Notes under the pieces: generated by a model | What the model saw: only the letters and a program-made list of their open reading frames with translations | Database searches by the model: none | Told to the model about the DNA's origin: nothing | Shown here: positions 1-9,481 of the stretch, in pieces | Layout: each line of letters opens with the position of its first letter | How positions within the stretch are numbered: the stretch's first letter is position 1 | Program-made: the position numbers and the translations under genes | From: Desulfobacteraceae bacterium Eth-SRB1 | GTDB taxonomy: Bacteria > Desulfobacterota > Desulfobacteria > Desulfobacterales > ETH-SRB1 | NCBI GenBank assembly: GCA_004193555.1 | Contig: RPGP01000040.1 | Location: 811,127-875,126, forward strand | Length of the DNA stretch: 64,000 bases | Reading direction: 5' to 3'

Positions 1-1
1 A

Positions 2-64
2 TTGCTGACCAGTGAGATTCGGGTAACAGATCTGGATATTGATATGGCAGATGTCAAGCATTGA
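2..64 (+). CDS. C-terminal end of an unidentified gene (partial)
   Basis: An open frame runs in from the window edge and stops at TGA 62-64. The last residues read LLTSEIRVTDLDIDMADVKH. Only about 20 residues are visible, too few to assign a family. The short gap to the Fic remnant downstream (start 94) suggests the two were once co-transcribed. Confidence 0.4.
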   Translation: MLTSEIRVTDLDIDMADVKH

Positions 65-93
65 TGAATTGTTTGCGGGGGAAGGATAACGGT

Positions 94-467
94 ATGTCAC
101 AATATTATACTGTAAAAAAAACAGGTGTGCTTGAATCGCTGACTCAGGAGATTAATAATCTGCAAGTCAGGATTGATGAAAAGAACTCTTTGCGGCCGGA
201 ACGCTGGGAAACGGTTATGGAAAAGTTGAAAATGGAATGGACTTATGACTCCAATGCAATTGAGGGCAGCACGCTGACATGGGGAGCCCGGCTGCTTATG
301 AATCTGATTTTCATAAAAAAAGGTTGCCGCCTGCGGTTATCAGAAACGAAAGGCGCAGGCTTTATCTAAATACACTTGCCAAAGCGGATAAAGGAAATCT
401 GGAACCTTTTGTGCGCTTTGTGGGAGAATCGCTTGTGAGTACGCAGAAAGTAATTGTTGAGGCGTGA
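94..467 (+). pseudogene. Fic-family protein remnant with internal deletion
   Basis: The first part (ATG at 94, with a GGAAGGA Shine-Dalgarno upstream) reads as a Fic N-terminus, including WTYDSNAIEGSTLT, the segment near the inhibitory/ATP-binding region. The frame then runs out at 369. An overlapping frame from about 285 carries LPPAVIRNERRRLY and ADKGNLEPFVRFVGESL, which resemble the C-terminal end of full-length Fic proteins of about 330-380 residues. The central Fic core with HPFxxGNGR is absent, so AMP transfer is impossible. It is best read as a gene that lost about 200 central codons and went out of frame. The family call rests on motif memory only. Confidence 0.65.
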
Positions 468-646
468 TAAAATTACGTAACAGTTCAGCCACGAATTGGC
501 ACAAATGGACTCAAATAAAGAAAAAATGTAACTGTTCAGCCACAGATTTACGCAGATAGGTTTAAAAGAAATCACGGAGAAGGAACTTGAAAAGAAGTCA
601 ACAACAATTGCAGAAAACTGGTCATCTGAAACAGGATTCTTTACTT

Positions 647-1381
647 ATGAAGAAACATGATGCAATTGTAAATCCCGCAAAAGGGAAAGGCTCTTTGAGT
701 TTAGGTCCAAATGCCGTTATGGTGAGCAGCGAGAGCGATCTGCAAATTCTTTGCAATATGATGAATCTGAAAAAGGATGGATTCAAAAAACTTCTGATGA
801 GCGAGTTATATACCGGCGATAAAAATAATACCGATGTTACGTTGACAGGGCCATTTATCGGAGCTCCATATACTGTCATGCTTCTTGAGACTCTAATTGC
901 ATGGGGTGCAAAAAAAATTTTGTTTTTAGGATGGTGCGGAGCGGTTTCCCCTTATGTCAAGATAGGAGATATTATAATCCCGGATGGCGCAGTTATTGAT
1001 GAAGGCACATCAAAGCATTACGGAAAGGTTAATGGCAGTCTGGCGCAACCATCCGGCAACATATCTGAAAGTATAAAAGAGGCATTAAAAAAGAAAGGGC
1101 TTTCTTTTCATGAAGGGGTTATATGGTCTACTGACGGCATTTACAGGGAGACCCGTGAAAAGGTCGAGCATTTTCAAAAAAAGGATGCATTAGCTGTTGA
1201 AATGGAACTTTCAGCCCTTTTTAGTGTGGGAAGATTTCGGGAAGTTGAAGTAGGCGGAATCCTGATTGTTTCTGATGAAATATCTACATTCAGGCACCTG
1301 GCCGGCTTTCACAAAAAAGTCTTCAGAAAAAGCCGCGAGGCTGTGTGCGAAGTGATTACGGATCTGTTTGCAAAACCGTAA
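647..1381 (+). CDS. nucleoside phosphorylase (PNP/UDP family)
   Basis: The protein of about 244 residues resembles the PNP_UDP_1 family, which splits purine or uridine nucleosides (or MTA) with phosphate in salvage. Visible family features are LGPNAVMV near the N-terminus, the glycine-rich ILFLGWCGAVSPYVKIGDIIIP, and VEMELSALFSVGRF near the C-terminus (the usual E-M-E substrate-binding segment). Substrate specificity cannot be read. I chose ATG 647 because homologous-looking sequence starts there; the frame is open back to a TTG at 587 preceded by GGAGAAGG, so a 20-residue longer form is possible. The DNA ligase gene follows after 18 bases, suggesting one operon. Confidence 0.75.
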   Translation: MKKHDAIVNPAKGKGSLSLGPNAVMVSSESDLQILCNMMNLKKDGFKKLLMSELYTGDKNNTDVTLTGPFIGAPYTVMLLETLIAWGAKKILFLGWCGAVSPYVKIGDIIIPDGAVIDEGTSKHYGKVNGSLAQPSGNISESIKEALKKKGLSFHEGVIWSTDGIYRETREKVEHFQKKDALAVEMELSALFSVGRFREVEVGGILIVSDEISTFRHLAGFHKKVFRKSREAVCEVITDLFAKP

Positions 1382-1399
1382 ATTTTTTAAGCAGGCAAA

Positions 1400-3250
1400 A
1401 TGATGGAAGAAATAGAGCGTTTAGTCGAAACTCTAAAAAGATATAACGAGGCATATAGAAACGGGAAGCCGCTGGTAAGCGATCATGAATACGACAGCCT
1501 TGTACAAAAGCTCCGGGAACTTGACCCGGCTCATCCCTTCCTTCATATTGTGGAACCTGAAAAGTTTGAAGCCAGGAAAGAAGTAAGACATCCTGTTCCA
1601 ATGCTTTCAACTGAAAAAGCCTACACAAAGGAGGCCCTTGCAAGATTTGTAATCAGGGTGAAGAAAGATGCCGCTGAGATCGGAATAACAGATATTTTGT
1701 TTAAGGTTACTCCAAAGCTTGACGGGCTTGCCGCACGAGATGATGGGAATATCTTTGCAACGAGAGGAAATGGTGAAGTCGGATACGAGATAAGCAGTGC
1801 TTTTAAGAAAGGAGTAATTCCGGTTGGCGGCAGAGGCTTGGGCCTTGGAGAGGTTGTGATTGTCAAATCCTATTTTGATGAGCATTTGTCAGGTGAATTT
1901 GAGCACCCGAGAAACATGGTTGTCGGAATCGTTACCTCCGATACTCTAAATGTTTTTGCTGAAAAGGCTCTTCAGGATGAGGTCGTATATTTTGTTCCAT
2001 ATGCTGCTTTGCCTGTTTGGAACGGAAGTGCTGATGAGCTTGTGCAAAACATAGATAATATTTTATCAGATCTTACAGTAAAGACAGATTATCCAACAGA
2101 TGGTGTGGTTGCAGAAGTAACCGATAAAGAAGTTAAAAAATATATGGGATCGACAGCTCACCATTACAGATGGCAGATAGCTTATAAAAAAAAGGGAGAG
2201 ACAGCCATAACAGTTGTCGAAGGAATCAGGTGGCAGGTAGGAAGGACGGGCAATGTTACACCAGTCCTGGGAGTCAGTCCTGTATCACTTTCAGGAGCTA
2301 CCATCAGGAGGGTTACAGCTCATAATGCAGGCCTGATACTTAAAAAGAAAATCGGCATTAATGCTGAAGTAGAGGTCATAAGAAGCGGTGAAGTAATTCC
2401 AAAGCTTGAGAAAGTAATTAAAGAATCGAATCAGATCGTTATCCCGGACAAATGCCCTTCATGCGGCAACGCTCTGGAATGGAATAATGATTTCCTTAAG
2501 TGCAATAATGATTCATGCAAAGCCAGGATAGAGCAGAGTTTAAGCCACTGGTTTAAAGTTCTTGGCAATGCCGACTGGTTTGGGATAAAGACGATTCAAA
2601 GGCTTGTGGACAATGGATTTGACAGCCTTGAGAAAATTTATGCTATGTCTGAGAGCAGTTTTCTTGATATCGGTTTTGGTCCGGTTCAATCAAAAAATCT
2701 TGCAGAGGCCATCAATACCAGCAAAAACAAGCGGGTGGAAGACTGGCGTTTTTTATCAGCATTCGGGATTTCCGATCTTGGAAACGGAGATAGCAGAAAA
2801 TTGCTTTCACACATAAAACTTGAAGAACTTGTAGAAGTAAAAGCAGAGCAGATTGAAAAAATACACGGTTTTGGCGCAATAACAAGTCAGTCTATTGAGA
2901 ATGGTATTGCAAGGATTAAAGATACAATGAATCATATGCTGTCTATTGGTTTTAACCTTGATAAAACGCTTCTTGCAAAAGAGCGTGACAGTCTTGATAC
3001 TCCGATTGCAGGAAAGGGCATTGTCTTTACCGGAAAGATGCTTCATGGAAACAGGGAAGAAATGCAGGCAGAAGCGAGAAGGCTTGGAGCAAGGGTTCAA
3101 AGTTCTGTCACAGGGAAAACAGATTACCTTGTATGCGGGGAAAAAGTAGGGGCAAAAAAAATAGAAAAAGCAAAAACATCAGGCAGCCGGATTATATCTG
3201 AAACCGATTATTTGAATATGATAAAAAGATTCCGATCTGACCCGCTATAG
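1400..3250 (+). CDS. ligA: NAD-dependent DNA ligase (LigA-like)
   Basis: This 616-residue protein seals nicks using NAD+. The domain order fits LigA: an N-terminal Ia-like segment (VSDHEYDSL), an adenylation domain with the KLDG motif (lysine near residue 105) and ATRGNG, an OB fold, a four-cysteine zinc finger (CPSCG...CNNDSC, about residues 352-373), helix-hairpin-helix repeats, and a C-terminal BRCT domain (about 540-610, GKGIVFTGKML...TDYLVCGEKVGAKK). It is some 50 residues shorter than typical LigA of about 670, with a sparse Ia domain and short adenylation loops, so it may be a divergent or second ligase. Start ATG 1400 (a second ATG follows at 1403). It shares its strand with the phosphorylase and acylphosphatase genes. 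Confidence 0.88.
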   Translation: MMEEIERLVETLKRYNEAYRNGKPLVSDHEYDSLVQKLRELDPAHPFLHIVEPEKFEARKEVRHPVPMLSTEKAYTKEALARFVIRVKKDAAEIGITDILFKVTPKLDGLAARDDGNIFATRGNGEVGYEISSAFKKGVIPVGGRGLGLGEVVIVKSYFDEHLSGEFEHPRNMVVGIVTSDTLNVFAEKALQDEVVYFVPYAALPVWNGSADELVQNIDNILSDLTVKTDYPTDGVVAEVTDKEVKKYMGSTAHHYRWQIAYKKKGETAITVVEGIRWQVGRTGNVTPVLGVSPVSLSGATIRRVTAHNAGLILKKKIGINAEVEVIRSGEVIPKLEKVIKESNQIVIPDKCPSCGNALEWNNDFLKCNNDSCKARIEQSLSHWFKVLGNADWFGIKTIQRLVDNGFDSLEKIYAMSESSFLDIGFGPVQSKNLAEAINTSKNKRVEDWRFLSAFGISDLGNGDSRKLLSHIKLEELVEVKAEQIEKIHGFGAITSQSIENGIARIKDTMNHMLSIGFNLDKTLLAKERDSLDTPIAGKGIVFTGKMLHGNREEMQAEARRLGARVQSSVTGKTDYLVCGEKVGAKKIEKAKTSGSRIISETDYLNMIKRFRSDPL

Positions 3251-3272
3251 ATGACAGGGAGGGTTAACAAGC

Positions 3273-3554
3273 ATGGGGAAAAAAGTTAGAGCTCATGTAT
3301 TAATTGTTGGCAGGGTCCAGGGCGTTTTCTTTAGAATGGAGACAAAACGCACGGCAGATGGAGCAGGGGTCTATGGATGGGTTAAAAATAAAAGAGATGG
3401 AACTGTTGAAGCGGTTTTTGAGGGGGATGAAGAAAGTGTTGGCGCAGTTGTTAAGTGGTGCAAAAAAGGCCCGCCAATTTCAATAGTTAATGGTGTGGAT
3501 ATAAAATGGGAAGATTACACAGGTGAGTATGGGGATTTTGAAATTACCTTTTGA
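3273..3554 (+). CDS. acyP: acylphosphatase
   Basis: This 93-residue protein is of usual acylphosphatase size and hydrolyses carboxyl-phosphate bonds such as acetyl phosphate. The signature GRVQGVFFRMETKRTA holds the phosphate-binding arginine, and GWVKNKRDGTVEAVFEG supplies the second signature with the catalytic asparagine. The start ATG 3273 has GGGAGGG 9-10 bases upstream. It lies 22 bases behind the ligase gene and ends just before a pair of palindromes that probably terminate the operon. Confidence 0.9.
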   Translation: MGKKVRAHVLIVGRVQGVFFRMETKRTADGAGVYGWVKNKRDGTVEAVFEGDEESVGAVVKWCKKGPPISIVNGVDIKWEDYTGEYGDFEITF

Positions 3555-3564
3555 GCACAAATAT

Positions 3565-3584
3565 TGTTCCCTTTAAAGGGAACA
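3565..3584. terminator. perfect 20-bp palindrome after acyP
   Basis: TGTTCCCTTT/AAAGGGAACA is a perfect palindrome directly behind the acyP stop and is followed by a short T tract (ATTTTG). It may act as a weak terminator or mRNA 3' stabiliser ahead of the stronger hairpin at 3607. Confidence 0.45.
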
Positions 3585-3606
3585 TTTTGCACAGGTTTCA
3601 TAAATC

Positions 3607-3641
3607 AAGGCGGTTTATTAATGATAAAAATAAACCGCCTT
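3607..3641. terminator. bidirectional terminator hairpin between acyP and HU gene
   Basis: A 13-bp perfect inverted repeat (AAGGCGGTTTATT / AATAAACCGCCTT) with a 9-base loop lies between two convergent genes. The stem's AT-rich inner part and A/T flanks suit termination from both sides. Confidence 0.7.
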
Positions 3642-3653
3642 AATCATCTACGA

Positions 3654-3926
3654 TTAGACAGCGCCTTTTAATTTTTTGCCCGGTCGAAATTTTACAACAT
3701 TACAAGCTTTGATTTTGATTGGGTCGCCGGTTTGAGGATTGCGTCCTTTGCGAGCTTTCCGGCGGATTTTTGAAAAAGTTCCAAACCCGACCAGTGTAAC
3801 CTTACCGTCCTTTTTTTTCAGAGCCTTTGTTACGTTGTCCATAAAAGAATTTAGCGCAGTTGAAGCTGCGACTTTGGAAATCCCTGCATCTTTTGCAATA
3901 CCGTCTACTAATTCGGCCTTTGTCAT
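3654..3926 (-). CDS. HU-family DNA-binding protein
   Basis: This 90-residue histone-like protein binds and bends DNA in the nucleoid. It has the HU start MTKAELVDGIAK, the beta-arm region FGTFSKIRRKARKGRNPQTG (where the usual family signature lies) and a lysine-rich tail FRPGKKLKGAV. The start at 3926 has a strong AGGGAGGA site. HU and IHF subunits are hard to separate by eye, so no symbol is given. The 3' end faces acyP. Confidence 0.92.
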   Translation of the reverse strand: MTKAELVDGIAKDAGISKVAASTALNSFMDNVTKALKKKDGKVTLVGFGTFSKIRRKARKGRNPQTGDPIKIKACNVVKFRPGKKLKGAV

Positions 3927-4222
3927 AGTGCTTTTCCTCCCTTTTTATTTGATTAATAACCACCAACCGCCTGTTTGATAGAGACTCATATAGCAGGCTT
4001 TTATTTATGTCAACATAAATAAGTGTTTGTCAATATTTTTTTAATATAATTATGTTAATCTGCCTTATGGTTACATATGCGGCATGTGATTATAGAATAA
4101 CCAGTGTTTTCGGACAACGGGAGTCTATGAGCCTGCCCGAAAATTATGTCCGTAACGAAAAAGTGTGAAAGCGAGACCAAATTTTTGGACATGCTTCTAT
4201 CAACCCGGAAAAAATATCCGGG

Positions 4223-5188
4223 TTAGAAAAAAGCGTTTACAAATTGTACAGGATCAAAATCCTGGAGATCGTCTATTTTTTCTCCAATCCCAATATATTT
4301 CAATTGGATTTCAAGGCTGTTGCATATGCTTACAACAATTCCTCCCTTTGCGGTTCCATCGAGCTTTGTTAAAACGATTCCGGTAACCCCTATCGCATCG
4401 TTAAACAGTGCGGCCTGAGAAAGAGCGTTCTGGCCTGTTGTTGCATCAAGAACGAGCAATATTTCATGAGGTGCATCAGGTATTTTTTTCGAAATTGTGC
4501 GCTTTATTTTTTTAAGTTCTTCCATCAGATTTACCTTTGTATGAAGCCTTCCCGCTGTATCAACAAGAACGACATCAATATCTCTCGCTAATGCGGCTTC
4601 AATGCTGTCATATGCAACTGCTGCAGGGTCTGCATTATCCTGATGTTTTACGATTTCTGCACCTGCTCTATCAGCCCAGATTACAAGCTGTTCTATTGCC
4701 GCGGCCCGAAAGGTGTCGGAAGCGGCAATAAGAACCTTTTTCCCGGCAGCCGTATATTTTGCCGCCAGTTTTCCAATGGTTGTCGTTTTCCCTGTGCCGT
4801 TTACTCCGATTACCATTATGACATGTGGTTTGGATTTAATATTTTTATGGGCAGGTGTTTGAGTGTCAAAAAATGAGAGTATTTCTTCTTTAAGAAATTT
4901 TTTCAGTTGATCGGCGCCGGATATGTTAGAAGACTTTTTTGAAAGGCGTTGTATAAGTTCCGTGCTGGTTTGGACGCCTATGTCCGATGTTATCAGAAGC
5001 TCTTCAAGTTCCTCTAACAGCTCCTCATCAATCTTCCTGTCGCCGGCAAAAAGCTGGTCTATATCTGTTGTGAGGATTTCACGGGTTTTGGACAGACCCT
5101 TTTTCAGGCGTTCAAATATACCGGTTGATTTTGATGAATTCTCAGCCTCTGGATTATCTTTTTTCTGTTTAAACAGACCAAATACCAT
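4223..5188 (-). CDS. ftsY: signal recognition particle receptor FtsY
   Basis: This SRP receptor GTPase docks ribosome-SRP complexes at the inner membrane for co-translational insertion. It has a short charged N-terminal A domain (about 50 residues), the helical N domain, then the NG GTPase with GVNGTGKTTTIGKLA (P-loop), DTFRAAAIEQL, VDTAGRLHTK (G3), and TKLDGTAKGG (G4). At about 321 residues it is compact for the family because the acidic A domain is short. I prefer ATG 5188 (GAGG 6 bases upstream) over a TTG 12 bases further out. It lies downstream of smc on the same strand, 134 bases away. Confidence 0.94.
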   Translation of the reverse strand: MVFGLFKQKKDNPEAENSSKSTGIFERLKKGLSKTREILTTDIDQLFAGDRKIDEELLEELEELLITSDIGVQTSTELIQRLSKKSSNISGADQLKKFLKEEILSFFDTQTPAHKNIKSKPHVIMVIGVNGTGKTTTIGKLAAKYTAAGKKVLIAASDTFRAAAIEQLVIWADRAGAEIVKHQDNADPAAVAYDSIEAALARDIDVVLVDTAGRLHTKVNLMEELKKIKRTISKKIPDAPHEILLVLDATTGQNALSQAALFNDAIGVTGIVLTKLDGTAKGGIVVSICNSLEIQLKYIGIGEKIDDLQDFDPVQFVNAFF

Positions 5189-5322
5189 AACAAACCTCAA
5201 GCGCCATAAGTGCTAAGTTGTTTTTAAAAATGAATGTCCAACATCGAATAATAATGTCGCCCCGCTCTTCAAATTATTTTAAAATCGAATGAAAAAACAA
5301 ACACCCAATACCGAAACAGACC

Positions 5323-8300
5323 TCAATCTCTCTGCTGTTCAAAATCTACAGACACGATTTTTGAAACACCATGGTTTTCCATGGTAACCCCGAAAAGCAT
5401 GTCGGCAAATTCCATACTGTTTTTATTATGGGTTATCATGACAATTTGTGATTTCTCACCTATGATTTTAAGCAGATCGTTAAAACGTAAGATATTCGCC
5501 TCGTCAAGAGGAGCATCGATTTCGTCCATGAGGCAGAAAGAGGCAGGCCTGATCAAATAAATAGAAAAGATAAGGGCGATTGCGGATAAGGCTTTTTCTC
5601 CTCCGGAAAGAAGGCTTATTCTTGTTAATTTTTTCCCAGGAGGATGTATCATGAGTTCGACACCTGTTTCAAGAGGCTTGTCAGGCTCAGTAAGAATGAG
5701 TTTTGCCGAGCCTCCTTCAAAGAGACGGGGAAACACCTCATCAAGTTTTTCATTAATCAGATTAAATGTATCGACGAACCGTTTTTGGGTAATCCTGTTA
5801 ATTTTTTTTATTAAGTTTTGAAGGTTCTTCAATCCTGTTATAAGATCGTCATACTGCTTATTTAGAAAATCAAAACGTGTTTTAAGCTGTTCATATTCTT
5901 TTATTGCGCCAAGATTGATATCGCCGATATTGTCGATCTTTTTCCTGTATGCCAGCAGCTCATCTTCCATCTCATTTACAGACATTTCGTGATTTTCAAA
6001 GGACTGCTCAAATTCAGGCCTTAATTCTGATAGAGATTTATGGTAATGTTCTTCAATGCGGGTTTCAATGTTATCCCTTTTTAAGCGCCGCTGGGATTGT
6101 TCTAATTCAAGCAATTGAATTTTCTGTAGTACATCATCACGTTTGCTCTGCATCTCTGATACAATATTGTCGTTATTTTTCAAGAGGGTATCAATGGCAT
6201 GATAATCGACTTCATTGCTTTCAACAGCTCGCTCAAGAAGCTTCATATCATCGTATATACCTGAAAGTGTTTGTTCCTGTTCTGTAATTTTCTGTTTTGA
6301 AAGCGACTCCATCTGTTTTTTTTGTGAAATTTCCAGGGAAAGCTGCTTGAGACGTTCTATTACGTCGTCCCTGAATTCTTCAAGCCGCCTGAACGTATTA
6401 TTAGTGGTTTCCAGTTTAGCATTTAAAGCTGTCATCTCGAGCTTTAAATCAACGATCTTTTTATTAAAATCCTCCATTTCAGAGGATGTCAGATCGATTT
6501 TTCCTGATGTTTCAGTAATCTTATCCTGCGCTGTTTTAATAATGTTGCTGGTTTCAGCCAACTCATCTTTGTATTTGGACAGTTTGTCATCAGCATCGCT
6601 CTTTTCTCCTGAAATCTGGTCCTGCTCCAGAAGTATAATTTCAAGATGGCGTCCGGCATGTTTAAGATCTTCGGTTGTTTTGTAAAGGGTTTTGTCCGCT
6701 TCGATCTTGTCTTGTTTGGCATTATTGTTATGTTCAATCAGCTTTTGCAGATCCATCTCAATTGTCCGGGCATCGGATTCCAGTTCTTTTTGATATTGAT
6801 GGCCGGATTCCAGTTGGTTGTTTAGTCCTATGATCCGGCGATCCAGCTCTTTTACTTCCTGTTTTTTTTCAAGAATGCCCGATACATTTTCTTTGCCGCC
6901 CCCGATCATGAAACCCTGGTTAGATATAATATCGCCATTTTTTGTAACAATAGTTTGAAATGAGCCATTATTGTTGAATATTTTTATTGCCTCTTCAATA
7001 TCTGCGGCAACAACTACATGCCCTAATATAGTTTCGATTGTTTTTCCAAACTCCTCCTTAACGGAGATATGATCTATAAGCTTTTCATGTGTACAGGTTT
7101 TTTCTCCGCAGATGTGTTCGATTTTCTTTACAGATGAAACCGGTATAAAACCGCTGCGTCCTGCGCCGGTTGTTTGAAGATAGTTTATCGAGTCAAAACC
7201 GGATTTTTGATCTTTTACAAGAATATATTGCAACGATTCTCCGAGAGCAACTTCCACTGCTGTTGCATAGGAGGGCTCCGGCTCGACGACATCCGCTATA
7301 AGGCCAATGACATTGGCTGAAAACATAGAGCCGTCTGCCGGTTGTTCCTGGCTTTGAGCTTTCATTATGGCTTTAACGCCGTCTTTGTACCATTCGAAGT
7401 TCTCTTCCATCTTCTTCAAAGTGGTATGTTTTGATCTGAGCCTGTTTCGTTCAAATTCAATGGTCTGAACATGTTTAACCTGTTTGGCTAACTTTATATT
7501 TTTTTCGGCAAGCTTTTTCTGAACAAGGTCTATTTGTCTGCTGAACTCGTCTATTTCTTTTGATAAAGAATCAAGTTTTGTTCTGGCTTCTGTTTCCTGT
7601 CTCTCGAGTCCTGCAACTTGATTGTTTGCTGTCATCTCCTCTTCATCTATTCTTTTAAGGCGGGCTTTAAGACTTTGTTTAATGTTCGTGGTGTTTTGGC
7701 AGAAGTTTTTATATTGTGCTTCTCTCGTCATAAGGTCGATAAGGTCTGTTTTATATTTATCTATCTTATGATTTAATTCTGACAATTCATCACTAATATG
7801 TTGTGAAGATGTGCGCTCATGGTCAAGAGATGCTCTGACATTTTTTATCTTCTCTTCCATGATGATATTCTGATTTTCAACCTGAACTGTTTGGGATATG
7901 ATATCCTGTTTTTTTTCTTTAAGTTTTTCGTGTGCGCCTTCAAGTTCTTCAGTTTCCTTGAAAAACCGCTCAACGTCTTTGCGGAGATGGGACAGATCGT
8001 TTTCAATTCTGTCGATATTGCGCTGCGTTTCAAATATGCTCGATTTTTGCTCCGCAATTTCCTGGTTTTTTTGCGAGCGATTGAATTTAAGCTCTTCTAT
8101 AACAGAATCAAGCTTTTTAAGTTTGGAAGTATGCTCAATGTTTGAATCGTTGAGGTCTTGCACCAGAGAATCTGCTTCTTCGATTCGGCGTGTGTAATCA
8201 TCATAATAGTTAAGCGCAATGAAAACCTCTAATTCCATTATATGGCGCTGATGTTTTTTATAAATTTCCGCTTTTTTTGCCTGGCGCTTGAGACCGGCCA

Positions 8301-8913
8301 TCTGCCCTTTTATTTCAGCAATTATATCTGCAACACGCAGAATATTCTGATTTGTATTCTGTATTTTACGCAGAGCCTCATTTTTCCGGTTTTTATACCG
8401 CGTGACTCCTGCGGCCTCCTCAACAAGAAACCTTCTTTCTTCAGGCCCTGCTTCAGTTATTGCTCCAATGTTGCCCTGCTGAATTAAGGCATATGACTTT
8501 GCTCCCATGCCGCTCCCCAAAAAGATGTTATGAATATCTTTAAGCCGGCATGGCTGTTTATTAATTGAATAGATACTTTCACCTGATCGGTAGAGGCGTC
8601 GTGTTAACATGATTTCAGTAAAATCTTTAAGTTCTTCAGGAGCGGTGCCGTTGTCATTTGCAAGGATCAAGGAAACTTCTGCCATGTTCAACGGAGGTTT
8701 TCCCTTTGTACCTGCAAATATTACATCTTCCATGGACTTGCCACGGAGCTGCTTTACGCTTTGTTCTCCCATAACCCATCTTAGCGCATCAATTATATTG
8801 CTTTTGCCGCAACCATTGGGCCCTACAACCGCGGAAATACCTATAGGAAATTCAATGCTGGTCTTTTCGGGGAATGATTTAAATCCGGCAAGTTCCAGCT
8901 TTTTAAGCTTCAT
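5323..8913 (-). CDS. smc: chromosome partition protein SMC
   Basis: This protein of about 1196 residues is of full SMC length and forms the ring that compacts and segregates the chromosome together with ScpA/B. The N-terminal ATPase half has GPNGCGKSNIIDALRWVMGE (Walker A). Two long coiled coils flank a hinge around residues 515-680, and the C-terminal half holds LLSGGEKALSAIAL (signature) and FCLMDEIDAPLDEAN (Walker B/D-loop). Start ATG 8913 has GGAGAT upstream; a TTG 15 bases earlier lacks a better site. No scpA or scpB is nearby; ftsY follows downstream. Confidence 0.96.
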   Translation of the reverse strand: MKLKKLELAGFKSFPEKTSIEFPIGISAVVGPNGCGKSNIIDALRWVMGEQSVKQLRGKSMEDVIFAGTKGKPPLNMAEVSLILANDNGTAPEELKDFTEIMLTRRLYRSGESIYSINKQPCRLKDIHNIFLGSGMGAKSYALIQQGNIGAITEAGPEERRFLVEEAAGVTRYKNRKNEALRKIQNTNQNILRVADIIAEIKGQMAGLKRQAKKAEIYKKHQRHIMELEVFIALNYYDDYTRRIEEADSLVQDLNDSNIEHTSKLKKLDSVIEELKFNRSQKNQEIAEQKSSIFETQRNIDRIENDLSHLRKDVERFFKETEELEGAHEKLKEKKQDIISQTVQVENQNIIMEEKIKNVRASLDHERTSSQHISDELSELNHKIDKYKTDLIDLMTREAQYKNFCQNTTNIKQSLKARLKRIDEEEMTANNQVAGLERQETEARTKLDSLSKEIDEFSRQIDLVQKKLAEKNIKLAKQVKHVQTIEFERNRLRSKHTTLKKMEENFEWYKDGVKAIMKAQSQEQPADGSMFSANVIGLIADVVEPEPSYATAVEVALGESLQYILVKDQKSGFDSINYLQTTGAGRSGFIPVSSVKKIEHICGEKTCTHEKLIDHISVKEEFGKTIETILGHVVVAADIEEAIKIFNNNGSFQTIVTKNGDIISNQGFMIGGGKENVSGILEKKQEVKELDRRIIGLNNQLESGHQYQKELESDARTIEMDLQKLIEHNNNAKQDKIEADKTLYKTTEDLKHAGRHLEIILLEQDQISGEKSDADDKLSKYKDELAETSNIIKTAQDKITETSGKIDLTSSEMEDFNKKIVDLKLEMTALNAKLETTNNTFRRLEEFRDDVIERLKQLSLEISQKKQMESLSKQKITEQEQTLSGIYDDMKLLERAVESNEVDYHAIDTLLKNNDNIVSEMQSKRDDVLQKIQLLELEQSQRRLKRDNIETRIEEHYHKSLSELRPEFEQSFENHEMSVNEMEDELLAYRKKIDNIGDINLGAIKEYEQLKTRFDFLNKQYDDLITGLKNLQNLIKKINRITQKRFVDTFNLINEKLDEVFPRLFEGGSAKLILTEPDKPLETGVELMIHPPGKKLTRISLLSGGEKALSAIALIFSIYLIRPASFCLMDEIDAPLDEANILRFNDLLKIIGEKSQIVMITHNKNSMEFADMLFGVTMENHGVSKIVSVDFEQQRD

Positions 8914-8949
8914 GCAAGAAATCTCCAATATTAAAATTATAAATTAAAT

Positions 8950-9250
8950 ATTATGTAAGCGTTCACGAAACGCTGAAATTAGAAAATAGAATTTGGAAAT
9001 TTGGCCTTCATGCTTTTGTACTGTTGATGAACGTATTCGATTTGGGGCCGAGTTTTTCAACTATTGCTTTGTACCCTGTCGCGTTTGACTCAGATAAACC
9101 TTTTCCTCTAACGCTTTTGCCTGTTTGTAATCATACAGATCGTAAATTTGTTTCATCCCTGCCTGTCTGCATGCACGCATGCAGGTCTCCCAAGTTTCTA
9201 CTTTCCGATTTCAAGTTTCAAGCCGTGAACGGCTATAATATATATTTATA
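8950..9250. repeat. dispersed intergenic repeat, copy A
   Basis: The region from GTAAGCGTTCACGAAACG (8954) to the end near CAAGCCGTGAACGGCTATA (about 9238) shares blocks with 35828-36025, 40737-40862 and 31180-31215. Shared blocks include ...GGCCTTCAYGCTTTTGTA.YGTTGATGAAC and TTTCAAGTTTCAAGCCGTGAAYGGCTA. Its two ends are imperfect inverted copies (GCGTTCACG / CGTGAACGG), and a palindromic CCTGCCTGTCTGCATGCACGCATGCAGG-like core lies inside. No ORF in it looks genuine. Confidence 0.6.
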
Positions 9251-9481
9251 GCAGTCAATGGTCTGCTTGTAAAGAAAAAACACAATTTGCTGTATAATTT
9301 AGTTGCCTGGGCACAATATATGGTATAAAATAAAGATTAGAGATCAGGAATCGGTAAAAAATGTTAAATACTTGAGTTTTTAGCTTTTTACGAAGTCAGC
9401 GCTGGCTTTAGGCCTCTGATCCCCGTCCTCTGTAATATTAATCTTGCGTATCATGCTAAACTTTGATAATTATTAATTATT
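9251..9481. other. AT-rich intergenic gap, no gene seen
   Basis: AT-rich DNA upstream of the 9482 gene. It ends in TTGATAATTATTAATTATT immediately before the start codon, with no recognisable Shine-Dalgarno. No hairpin with a T-run and no convincing promoter could be picked out. Confidence 0.4.

Noticed and set aside
5949-6685. Plus-strand ORFs of 112 and 156 codons inside smc
   Set aside because: They are antisense to the coiled-coil frame of SMC, have no family resemblance, and arise from its codon bias.
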